Assembly (NCBI GenBank): GCA_963969365.1 | Contig: OZ017748.1 | Span: forward strand, 3,345,001 to 3,409,000 | Direction of reading: 5' to 3' | From: Asterochloris sp. CNOR1 | Lineage: Eukaryota > Chlorophyta > Trebouxiophyceae > Trebouxiales > Trebouxiaceae | Length of the DNA: 64,000 nt | Shown here: positions 36,313-47,300 of the stretch, in pieces | How positions within the stretch are numbered: position 1 is the stretch's first letter | Layout of the letters: each line of letters opens with the position of its first letter | Notes under the pieces: model-generated | Databases searched by the model: none | What the model saw: only the letters and a program-made list of their open reading frames with translations | Told to the model about the DNA's origin: nothing | Made by a program: the position numbers and the translations under genes

Positions 36313-37523
36313 ATGCCGTTCTGTTTGCAGCAGACTTGTGCACAATCTGCCAATCGACTAGAACCAGGCAGAGGCAGTCATCGTCAGAGAGCTCTGACCT
36401 CTGTTTGTCTGGCCAGCAGCATCAGCAGGGAGGTTCTCAGCAGAGCAGACAGGTGCAGGCCCTTGTCTTCTGCTGAACAGGCCTGTCCACAATCAATAAA
36501 TGATATGCATCTGGCCACTGCAGGCAGAAGCTTGACACAGGCTCAGATAATGCTTTCTATGGTAAGGGCAATCAAGATGACAGAGAGCAGGATGCAAATC
36601 AGACAACGTCACTTCTTGTTTCGCCTCCTGCAGGCAGCCCTCGCATAGTCCACCATATTGATGATGGATTCAGGCAGCAGCTTACCCAACTATATCGGGA
36701 GAAGCTCCCCCGGGATGGGGTCATCCTGGATCTCATGAGCAGCTGGGTGTCACACCTGCCAGAGGACGCTGCCTACTCACAGGTTGTGGGACATGGGATG
36801 AATGCTCAGGAGGTAGGAACACCTTCAGCTCTGCAAACAGCTGAACACCAGCCCAAGCCCTGCGCAGCGTCTGACAGCCTTGCTCACTGGGTGCAGCTGG
36901 CCAGGAACAAGCGATTAGAATCTTTCTGGCTTAGAAACTTGAATGAAGCGCCAGATGGCTGGGCGACGGCTGACTGCACTTTCGATGCCGGTAAATCTCA
37001 TTTGCTTTGCTTCAGACTGCTAATGTTACCCTGCAACGCTGTCTGTGGGTACTTATTTAGTTCTTTTGACGGTTGCAGTGATCTGCACTGTCTCTGTGCA
37101 GTACCTACAGTATCCAGAGCGGGTGTTTGCTGAGATCTATCGTGTCCTGAAGCCCGGAGGCATCTGCATCATCTCCTTCAGCAGCAGGCTGTTTTACCAG
37201 AAAGCAATACAGGCGTGGCGCGACAATAGTGCCTTTGGCAGGATCAACCTTGTCAAGCAGTATTTCCAGTGTGTGCCAGGCAAGTTGAGGCATTGCTGCT
37301 TGTAAATTTTGGCTGGCAACAGACCTGTACTGGGACAGTGCTCCCTGTTGCAGGTTTCACTCAGCCTGAGGTCGTCAGAGAAGTTACAAATGCTCCACCA
37401 CTGAAGTTGAACGGTCTGGACGCCATTTTCAAAACGTTGCAGAGGGCTATCAACCTTTCCCAAGGAAATGACCCCTTCTATGCTGTGATCGCACACAGAA
37501 ATTACAGGCCGCTGACTGACTGA
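36313..37523 (+). CDS. Plastid-type SAM-dependent methyltransferase (second family)
   Basis: Six exons: 36313-36452, 36524-36561, 36634-36812, 36897-36990, 37079-37279 and 37354-37523, giving 273 residues in phase. Conserved blocks are YGSPRIVHHIDDGF, VILDLMSSWVSHLPEDAAY (motif I position, about 89-107), VVGHGMNAQEL, YLQYPERVFAEIYRVLKPGG and ISFSSRLFYQKAIQAWRD. This is a conserved plant and algal methyltransferase group of unknown substrate. Its motif I lacks the usual GxGxG, which is a family trait. The first about 45 residues are rich in Ser, Arg and Gln with few acids, like a chloroplast transit peptide. The ATG at 36313 is the in-frame start of exon 1. The intron at 37280-37353 is GC-AG (donor GCAAGT), required by phase. 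The stop is 108 bp from the RqcH stop on the other strand. Confidence 0.88.
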
Positions 37524-37631
37524 CAATTATACACCAACACATGCAGTATTGCTGTGTTTAGGGACAGAATATGGCCTCACAGAGCTATGAGGCCTGGTGC
37601 AACTGCTCACCTGTGTATTCAACTGCAAAAT

Positions 37632-40600
37632 TTAGTGTGCAGCCACACTGAAATCAGGGCGGCCCACTAGCGTTTTCTCTTTACTGACACTAACAAGTCC
37701 AAGGGGAGCCCCCCTAGGCTTGCTTATGTGTTTGGGATCAGCCAGGATGACCGACACCTTCCCTTCCTGTCTAGCTTTGGAAAAGTATGCTGCAAGGTCT
37801 GCCGCAAACTGCAGGTCCTCCTGGCTCACATCGCCCCTGCACATGGCAGGCGGCCCATTGTAACATCTGTGCAAGCCTTCCCAGCCATACAGCGCATGTA
37901 GCCTGGCACCTGAACACAACAACGCCGTCTGCAGTCAGGCTCTGCTGACCTGCCAGGCTGCGTCCGCATCAGGACATGGGCGCCTGGCATGCCTCGCACG
38001 TGCATCCAGACATCTCCAGGCGAGGCAATCCGATTGCTGAGCTCGTCATTCTGCTTGTTGTTTCGCCCAACCAGCACCTGCAGGCATTGCAGCTATCAGA
38101 CCAGAGGAGGCAGCAATGAACGGACGCAGTGAACAAAGCAGGCGAGACAGCACCTGCAGCCCACTGGGGCTCTCAAATGCTCTGAAGCCCTCCAGCTGCT
38201 TGCCTCCCTGCCGTTTTGCTGCTTTCCGGCCCTTGGCCTTCCCTTTCTCTGCCAGAACAGCCTCAGATGGTGCCTTCATGTAGCCAGCTGCCACCAGCTC
38301 CTCCTGCCGAGGCATGGCACCAAAGGTCTGCCCAGATCCATCTGTCACAACACTGATTGATTGCATGCATGCGCCAGGCAGCAAACTGCCCCGCTCTGTG
38401 CAATACATGAACTGCCTCCTAGAGCTGTGCTTGCACACCGAAGTTGAGTGCAGACCTGAATTTCCCTAAGAGCCTCAGTGTTTGCATCTGCTCCAAGATT
38501 TGCCTCCAAATTCCACTCCACATCCTGGAGGTAGGCCAGCTGTGCCTGGGCAGCCTCCAGGAGGGGGCCCACCTGGCCCACAGCCCTACGCCTCTTGCGT
38601 GCCCGCTTGTACAAGCTCTCAGCCACCTCAACAGCTGACTTTCTGCAGGGCACCCAGGCAGTGATGAGCTGGGGACAGAGCAGCTCTCCTTCATCTGACG
38701 TCAGTCAGCACATCCTGATGGGGGAGAGAGATTCATGGGCAGCTCAACGGCTGATCTGCTGCAAGACACCCAGGCTTGTGCGACTTGGCAACCTCAGTGT
38801 GGCAACTTGCTGGAGGGCCTCTCGAAAAGGGTCCCTGGGAGATGCACATGCCATGCATGGCCCGTGCCCTCCCTCACTCTGTGACAGCGCCCACCTGGGG
38901 TCCAGCTTGATCTGAACCTGGGCTCCATCGCTCCAGTCCTCGACCTCGATGGACTCGATGCCAGGCTGGCATCTGCAGCATGGTTCCAGGACATGGGCGT
39001 GAGCTTACAGTCATGCAGTGAGGCGGCGCATTTAGCCACACAGGTATCACCTGTGTACATTGGCCATGAGCAGGTCAGCCTCCTTGGCGAGGCGTTCACC
39101 CTCCACACTCCCGTCCATCTGCTTTTCAAAGTTGCTGATGTTGGACTGCAGACGTTTCCGTGCCTGCCTGGCAGCAGCCTCTATGCGCTGCTGCAGGTGG
39201 CCAATCTCATCATTACTCTGCAGCGCAAGCAGGACCATGCTGCTGATCTGTGCGCAGCGGCTTTGAGAGGTAGCAACAGCAGCAGGCTGTCTTCACTGCA
39301 GACACCACCAAGCATGCGCAGCCTGTGGGTGCATGCAGTGACCCAGAGATGACAGGGTGCAGGCTGCCTGCAGATGCTGGCTCCAGCAGACAGTGCGGGC
39401 ATCATTCTGTGCAGTAGCCAGCATGGTACTGTAGACTGCATTTGGAAGCACTGGTGCACCACCTGAAATGTGGAGTAGTATTCATGCACAGCCTCCAGCA
39501 TGGAGCCCACAGGCTGGCCGCTGCCCAGCGCTGAGCGCTGGCCAGTGTCTGCCATCACTGCTGGCTGGAAGTGGCCTGCAGGAGCATTGCGCCATCCTCA
39601 ACAAAACGAGGTGGCAAATTCCTCAGATGTGCCTTTAAGTCTCACCACAGGCAAGATGCTGGTCCGAATGTGCTTTGTCCGCCTGGTTGCCAGTATCTGG
39701 GCTCAGTACAAGCTGCGCTATGCCTTCAGATCATAGCAGCCTCTGCCATCCCAACTGCCAAATGCAGGGCTGTCATTATGCCTCTGACCTTGTTCCAAGA
39801 CCTGCAGCCATCGTTGCCACTCAGCATGCAGTGCCGTCCACTCCTCAGGCTGCAGGCCAGATGGTGGCGATGAGGGGGCAACTCCTGCCACGCCACAGAG
39901 CTCCTGCACGAGGCTGGGACTGACCCCCTGCAGCCGGCGTGTCAGGCCTGGCAGATCTGAGCAACAAAGTCGCAACTGAGCAGACCGTATATGAGCCACA
40001 GACAGGGGATACACAGTGTGTTGTGTATGCACCTGAGCTCAGGTCAGATGTGACAATCATGACCATCCATCTGCACATTGAGTGACTTCAGAATTGCTGG
40101 ACTGGACGCGCAGCATGCAGCCCTGAGCTCAAGCAGGGATGGCCTGTGCATTGTAGCTTTCTGCGCACCTGAAATGTGCGGACGAGAGCACTCCCCACGC
40201 CAGCCTGGCTCCCTGATCTGGCCCCCATCTGGTGTGCTGTCTCCTTGACCGCATCCCGCCAGCTCTCTATGGAGTCAGCTGCGCTGGGCTGCAGGCCTGG
40301 GGCCATGGGAGGCAGTTGGTATGTGCCGCCCGTCTGCAGCTGTCGCATGCTGGACATGCGTCCCCCCACCTGGTAGGCACACAGCAGGATGCTGCGGGAT
40401 GCGTCGACCAAGATGACATTGCTGTACCTGTGAGCATGCATGCACACAGGTGTTCACATGGTGCTGTGCGGGACATGCTCCTGTGCCACCACAAGCTGCT
40501 GCCCAGCTGACCATGTCCAGCCTGAGACATGCTTGGGCACCTGCAGCTTGCAGCCAGGGGGCACAGCTTCCTGACTGACCTGCCCATGAGCTCAAAGTAG

Positions 40601-41429
40601 ACTGAGCATGTGGGAGGCTCTCCAATGCGTCTGCCCAGCTGCAGCTGCACCACGCGCTCCCAGGGCTGGGGCATGACCACGTCGACTAGGATCAAGCTGT
40701 GCAGAGTGGCCTGCATCTGCTCACCTGCAGGGGCACCAGGGGCCCGCAGGGTTCACAAAATTGCAGCTAGTCCAGCACCCACATCACGTCAACCAACACA
40801 AGCCCGTTGCACAGTTCGGAGGCCGCTCCTTGCTTTGCTTATGATGTGGCATGTCTGCTTGAGCACTTGTGACATGGCCACCACCAGCATCCATTCACGC
40901 AGGTACCGCTGGCAAATGGCAAGCTGGCCGAATTCACCAAAGGAGAATGCTTCGGAAGTTGTACCCCGCTCAGGGCTGCCTCCCAGGCACAGTCTTCCAG
41001 TCTGCGGGTGCCAGCACAGGTGCAGCCATCCTGACTTGGATTGGGTTCGCAGCCGCAGAGACACTGCCTGCTTTGCTGACTGGACCACCTAAAACGGCAT
41101 GTGAGTCAACTAAGCTGTCAGGAAACCAAGAAGTGCCAGCTTAGCTGCCTATGATTGGGCAGCACCTGTTCCACCCTGGCAGGCACCCAATGCAGCTTCA
41201 GCTCATTGGCACAGGCGCTGAGCATGGTATAGTCTAGTGTTTGTGGCTTGGCCTTCTCAGGAGCCTGCTGGACTGCTGAGAGCTGAGGAGCACTAGTGAA
41301 GTCCTGTGACTGACTGGTGGTTCGGCTGCTGCAGCAGCGATGCTGGACAGAGTTGCAGGGTCTGCATGTTTGGACATGAGCATGCCTCCTCCACAGCACT
41401 GCTGAAGGCCGCTGCATGCATCTCAGCAT
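37632..41429 (-). CDS. Plastid RqcH/NEMF-type ribosome quality-control factor
   Basis: Twelve exons: 41166-41429, 40938-41067, 40580-40724, 40169-40427, 39789-39927, 39463-39575, 39051-39217, 38895-38972, 38456-38642, 38154-38327, 37950-38077 and 37632-37836, giving 662 residues in phase. The N-terminal NFACT-N part has WVPARVEQ, FSFGEQMQ, PQPWERVVQLQLGRR and FELMGRYSNVILVDASRS. A central coiled coil follows (SNDEIGHLQQRIEAAARQ). The C-terminal NFACT-R/DUF814 part has VLVGRNNKQNDELSNRIASP, PGAHVLMRT and ADLAAYFSKARQEGKVSV. RqcH binds split 50S subunits carrying stalled peptidyl-tRNA and recruits tRNA to add a C-terminal tail. The bacterial-type domain order and an Arg/Ser/Cys-rich leader suggest plastid location. 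Where bacterial RqcH has Asp-Arg, this protein reads Glu154-Arg155. Confidence 0.9.
38735..38780 (-). repeat. Decayed copy of RqcH exon 9 acceptor
   Basis: On the + strand, CAGCTCAACGGCTGATCTGC then TGCAAGACACCCAGGC mirrors CACCTCAACAGCTGACTTTC then TGCAGGGCACCCAGGC at the real boundary (38620-38660). The copy lies about 115 bp away inside the upstream intron. Confidence 0.7.
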
Positions 41430-41511
41430 GACGGAATGCACGAGCAGCTTGACGGTGATCTGAGACCCAACTGTCAGACAGCTCGTAGACCCAGCCCACT
41501 GATTGAATTCA

Positions 41512-43969
41512 TCAATCCTGCTTCATGGCAGAAGGGCTGCTGCTTGATCTCCACTGTTGCCAGTTCAGATACAGCCAGGCTGTGATGTGATGAGCTGCGC
41601 TCAGTATGATATATGCAGCATCATACATGAAGGGGTATCGATCGGGTGGGGGCACAAGGAGGTGTGCCCCATGCACCACTATACCGCCAAGAATGGACAG
41701 CGCTGCAATTGCTTGCGGTGCTGTCCAGCTGATGCTTAGAATGCTCCCAGTGCCTCTGCTGGAGCTGCCTGGTGATGCAACTGACGTCCAGAGCATCATC
41801 ATGGCAGCGTATGCCAGGCTGAGTCCATCTTTCCTGATAAGAGGATACATGCTAAACATTCCGACAATTGGCAGCCAGCTTGACATGGCAGGGTGCTCCA
41901 GGGCTAGCATTGTCAGAGGCAGAAGAGGCATCAGGATGGACTTCTCATGCACCTGCGCAGCAGCCATGATGTTACTGCAGCTTGGGAGCACCATGCATGT
42001 GCCGGAAGACTGACCTGGTACGAGAACAGGAAGAAACCCAAGGCACTGCAGGCCATGCAGCGCAGCAGGCCATGAGATGAGGGTTTCAGCAGCTGCTGCG
42101 CCATTGCAGGCAGGCAGCTGCCCAAGGTGACTGCTGCGCAGAGCTTCACCAGCACCTGAAGGAACACAAGGAGGAGTCCATGTATGCTCAGGGAGTATGG
42201 GCATACCACGAGAGCACCAATGCAAATGGAGCTGGTAGCCAGCCGTCAAATCTCGCAGGCTTAACAGCCATGCAGCGTGAGTGTGGAGCACGAAGCCTTT
42301 CCATGCCCATATGAGACACTTTCCTAGCTCTCAGCTTATATGTCTTGGTACCATGTGCTGAAATCAAGGCCTCAGATCTCTGCCGCACTCCTGTACAGCC
42401 TGAGCTGGCACCAGTCCTGACCTGCTGCTCGTAAAGCTTCCGCCACTTGACGACAAAATTGGTTGCGCACCAAAAGTTGCCAACGTAGTCCTCATACAGG
42501 CCCCGCTTGACAGGCAGCACCCGCTGCAGCACGCCCAGGGCCGCCTCCTGCGACAGCAGCCAGGGGGCCCAGCAGACAGCAAACGTCAGCAGCACAGCTG
42601 CTGCCAGGGTGAGCAGCTTCTGCACCTGCAGAAGGGACTGGCTGTTCAGGAGAGAGGTGCACGGCCACAAAGCTTCCACAGGCCAACAAAAACGGGAGGG
42701 CAGCTTGCAAGCTGATGTGCCAAGGTGAGGGCGTGCACACAAGCTCGGCAGGCACACCTTCCTGTTTGCGCTGCATGCTTGGCACTCGCCTTACGAGCGC
42801 CCGGCTGCCTCAAGCACTTGCCGAGCAGGTGGCCAAAGAATGCTGGTGCGAAGTAGAGGCTCATTTGCTTGTGATTTATTGCCAGACAGTAGGCAATGCT
42901 GCCCAGGACGTCATGATGAGCCGCAACAGCCGCGGCAGCTGCAGCCTGCAGCATGGGAAACAGAGTGTCAGGCAGGGCACCTTGTCACACGCCAAGCCGA
43001 GCAGACTGCTGACCCCTGCGGGCGGGAGCTGGGCTCACTGTCAGACCCAGGCTGATGTTGTTGTACTGGAAGTGGCCGTGGTCTATGATTAGGGCTGCTG
43101 GCTGCAGGAGGAGCAGCAAAAGAAGCCAAGCCTGTTGCTCAAGGCCTCTGCCTCTCGCAAAAACGACTGTGCTGAATATGGAGGCAGGAAAGTGAACTGC
43201 AGGCAGAGCAGTGAGCATGCCAAGAGCTTGGACGTTGCCACAGCCAAGGTGCAGGCGGCCCAGTCCCAGATCCTCTGGAGGCAACAGCAACAGCCGCTCC
43301 TTAGGCAGCGATGTGCTGGCCTGAAAGCTGCACTGACGCAGCAGGCCATGCAAACGCTCACTCAATATGTCTGCAGCAATCACGGTCCAGCGCATGAGGC
43401 CCTTGCTGAAGGGTGTCTCATATCCGGAGCTGCTGTTCAGGGCAACAGCTGCAGGATCAAAGTGCCCAACAATCTTGCCACACAGCCAGCTCTGCAGCAG
43501 GAAGTGCACAGCAGTGACTCACTGCAGCAAGCAGCCAGCCACAGCCATGCACCGCAAGACCTGCCTGGTAAGCGCTGAGTGGGGGATAGTCCAAGCCCCA
43601 GTACTCCAGATTGTTGAGAGTGGTGTTTTTGTACCTGAAAACAGCATAAACAGCTTCAGATCTGCAAGGCAGAGCCTGCTGGCAACATGCAGTCAGGCAT
43701 TACCAGTCCTTTACTGGCAGGTGAGTTGTGATCTCCATCCAGTGGCGCTGTGCTTCAAAGTCCCCATACTTGGGAGGTGTCCCCGCGCCTGCAGCAGGGC
43801 AATGCATTGACAACACTGAGAGGTTACAGATGCAGTGAATCTGAGTAGTGCTCTCGAGCATGATTCAAGGAACTGTGCCTGAATAAGGGCCGAATCCGAT
43901 GGCTAGCCTGATCAGGAGAGAGAGGCCTGCCACCAGCGCAAACACTAGCACCTGCTTCCCGCCAGGCAT
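41512..43969 (-). CDS. ALG6: ALG6 dolichyl-P-Glc:Man9GlcNAc2-PP-dolichol glucosyltransferase
   Basis: Nine exons: 43879-43969, 43704-43788, 43565-43634, 43362-43491, 43039-43196, 42758-42945, 42422-42641, 42015-42155 and 41512-41952, giving 507 residues. The N-terminus [20 protein letters not shown] is the first membrane helix. It is followed by GFGPYSG and [18 protein letters not shown], whose Asp40 is the catalytic position of ALG6. Other family blocks are [69 protein letters not shown] and [17 protein letters not shown]. It adds the first glucose to the lipid-linked oligosaccharide in the ER lumen. [10 protein letters not shown] and the GDFEAQRHW loop favour ALG6 over ALG8. Two introns are GC-AG (43789-43878 and 43492-43564). 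The exon 6/7 junction is the least sure and inserts about 15 extra loop residues. Confidence 0.92.
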
Positions 43970-44331
43970 GCTCGCTGCCATTCGTAGCCTTCACAGAAGG
44001 CTGCCAGACTTGCCAGGCTGGTGGGGCCGTTGCTAGGTGATCAACACGTGAGATAAGGCTATGCTTCCGGAACACTTTCAGCATAACATTCAGGAGGGTT
44101 GATCCTGAGACAATGGCAAAGCTGGCAGAAGCTGCTTGCTGTGGCCAGTGAGACCCGCGTGTGAAGAGCGCTAAGGGGCTGTGCAGCCTCTTTCTGGGAT
44201 GGCCGAAGCCTCCCTAGTGCTGACTGAGAGAGTTGCTGCTTGCAAGGTTGCTGCTGACACAGGGCATGGCTGTGTGACCCTATCAGTTGGTCTGCTTCTC
44301 ACACAAAGACTGTGCGACACTGGCCATAACT
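43970..44331. other. 362-bp gap between PRRC2-like stop and ALG6 start
   Basis: Both flanking genes are on the minus strand, so this holds the 3' UTR of the PRRC2-like gene and the ALG6 promoter. No further feature is seen. Confidence 0.4.
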
Positions 44332-47300
44332 TCAAGTTGTCGCAGAGGCCAAGGGTCCAGGTGGCTGACTGGCAGGGGCACGGCCACGCTGCTGGTCGCT
44401 GCCTGCAGGCAGTAATGAACAGGGCCTGATGATAGGCTGTCTCCGATGCAGACGCCAGCAATTAACACACAGCAATCCCATGCACAGCTCACCGCCGTTG
44501 GAGTTGCTGCCGCGACCGCGGCCCCTGCCGCTGCGGGGCTTGCCGCGGCCACGGCCCCCTGACTGCCTGGCGGCGGCAGCATCGCCTGTTGCGCCCTCAG
44601 GGAGCGAAGCGGGCGCGTTGGCAGCAATTTGGCCCTGCTGGCGGGGGCCTGCCCCGTTCTGAGACTGGCGCTGCTGGCGAGGCTGGCTCTCAGAGCGCCC
44701 AGGGGGAGGGCCGTCAGGGCGTGCCTCAGTGTTTGCACTACCTGCAGCAAGATTGAGGCCACTGAAGGGAGACTCGCTCTGTGCAGGGGCATTGCAGCAC
44801 CCACACAAAGCAAAGGCTCTGAATGACATCAGAGGGCCACGATGTGTACATGACATGAGTTCTCACACTGAGGCATTCAGCAAAGCAGCAGGTGGGCGGC
44901 CACCAGTGACCATAGCGCGGCATGCCCAGCTACAAAGTGACGGTGCAAACGGGTGCGCCCACCTTGACGCTGACTGCGGCCACGGAAGCCACGACCCCGG
45001 TCACTGCCACGGCCACCCCCTCGACCACGCCTGTCTGCCCTGCGCTGCTGGTTCTTGGACGTGTTCCCCGATTGCCCAGCATCGTTGCCCTGCAGAGACA
45101 TCGCTTTGGGTGATGACTACTCACTAAAAGGGCACGGGGTGACGCCACGAGAGAAAGCAGGCACCAGGGGCTGATCTAAGCTGGCAGCCCTTTTGGTAGC
45201 CAAGCAGCTCGCATACCTGCCCAGGAGGAGCATCGAACACGTCATCCGGCAGCACTGCTGCTGCATCGCTCTTGTCGTCAGCGACACCGACATGCTGCCC
45301 AGGTGCGCCACTCAGTCCGACCAGTCCCTGCTGCTGCCCGTGGGAGCTGCCACCGCCAGCACTGCCGCTGCCCTGCCGCTGCTGGCCCTGCCCCTGGCCA
45401 CCACGGGAGCTGCCCTGCAGGCCAGGAGGGGGCCCTGGGGGCCCCTTGCCCTTGAATGCGAGCCCCGGCGGCCCGGGCAAGATGGCATCCCCTGAGCTGC
45501 CAGGCTGGCTGGCGGGGAAGCCCTGCCCGCCCTGTATGGATGGCACAGGGCTGCTGGCAATGGGCCCTGTGCTCCAGTCAGGCTGCCTGCCTGTTGGCAC
45601 AAATGGGCTCTGGCCAAACGCGCCTCCCAAGTTTCCAAACTGAAGACCTCCAAACCCAGGGCTGAAACTGCCAAACTGCGGCAGCACCAGCGGAGGGGCA
45701 GAGCCAGCTCCTGGTGGTTGAGTGCTGCCAGGGAAGGGTCCAGAACTGAAGGGGGCGCTGGCAGGGTTGCTGGCAGAGCTTGCACCATAAAAGGAACCCA
45801 TGCTGGACTCCAGATTGCCCTGCATTGGCAACCGCCCGCCAGGACCCCTGCAGAAAACACAGCTGTATGACTTGCAGCACTGCCACAGGAACGGTCAGGC
45901 ACGTGCCTGAAAGCAGGCAGGTACACAAAACACAGCATAGAAGCAGCAGGTGCGCATGTGGCAGACATGGCACAGGCGGCTGCACAAGGACGCAGCATGC
46001 ATTGAGCTCTGTGCAACAAGCTGCATCCCTCAAGCTCAGAATCATGGGGCTGGCCCAGCCACCCTTCCCACCTCTCCTTGCAAGCAGTTGCATAACTCAA
46101 TGCTGACACCCACCTTGGGGGAGGAGGGGGCTGCTGCCACATGTTGCCATTGGAAGTAGGCCCGCCGGGGAACAGGCCGCCTGGAAACATGCCCTGGCCC
46201 TGCCCAAAGCCAAAGGGTGCCATCTGGGAGGGGCTCTGCAGGGGCGCAGTAGATGGCGCCGGCAGCCGTGAGGACACAGGGGCATCCAGCGACAGGTCCT
46301 CAGGCAGCGCCACCATGCCATTGGGCAGCACATCTGCGCGTGGGCGCTCCACAGCATTCGCTGACTTAGGCCTACAGGTGCGAAACAGCAAATAGAAAAG
46401 CTTGACTTCCCAGACAAAGTGGGCCGTGGGGGGGCAGTGCATTACTGCTACAGCATCTGATAAAGCAGAAATTAGGTTCACACACACGACATGCTGCCCC
46501 TGAAGCCTGATGTTGAGCGGATAGCAGCTTGGCATTGAAGCAGTATTGGCATCTTCACAAGCGCATGTACCTCTCACTTGCTCACGATTGAGACCCCACT
46601 GATGCTGCGCGTGACTGGGCAGGCGCATTCCTCTCACCTGCTCACAGCAGAGCCCACACTGATGGGCCGCTCCACCTGCGGACCCCTCGAGTCCTTGAAG
46701 GGCATGCTGATGGGCTGGTCCAGCTGTACAGCGCCCATGCCAGCACTGCGCGCCGGCCCCTGCTGCTGCAGCTGCAGCCCACTGGAGGTGGGATGGGGCT
46801 GCGGCAGCCAGGCATTCTGCTGCCCAGCCCAGTCCTGTGGTGGAGCACTGCTGGGGGGCGCCAAGCCCAGCCCTGGAGGCCCCTGCGGGACGCGGCTTAT
46901 GGGGCCACCAGGGGCTGAAGCTGCCGGTGCCAGCCCAGGTGGAGCTGCAATAGCATCCTGAGGAGCATCGCCACCTGCAGCACAAGCTTGAGGTGAGGTG
47001 CACTACCCCACGTCTGCCTTGCCTGAGCACAGACTGCAGACAAAGGTGGCACCTTCCCTTGAAAGCAAGCAGGTGCCAAATAGAAGGCAGCAGTGTTGCA
47101 CCACCTACGCATTAGCCAGAAGGTGATGACGAGACTCATACCCGTGCAAATGCACAGCAGCGCGCACCTCGCCCTCTTGGCCCCTGGCCCCTCCCGGTGC
47201 CAGGCCCCCTGTTGCGCGATCGCTTGGCTGACTCCTCCCTCTGCTGCTGGCGCCTCTGCTGGCGCTTGCTGGGGGCCCCAGCTGCAGCATCGGCAGGCCG

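Noticed and set aside
45312-47030. 572-codon minus-strand frame as a single exon
   Set aside because: It runs through introns of the PRRC2-like gene and changes frame relative to the real exons; the parts in introns are Cys/His-rich noise.
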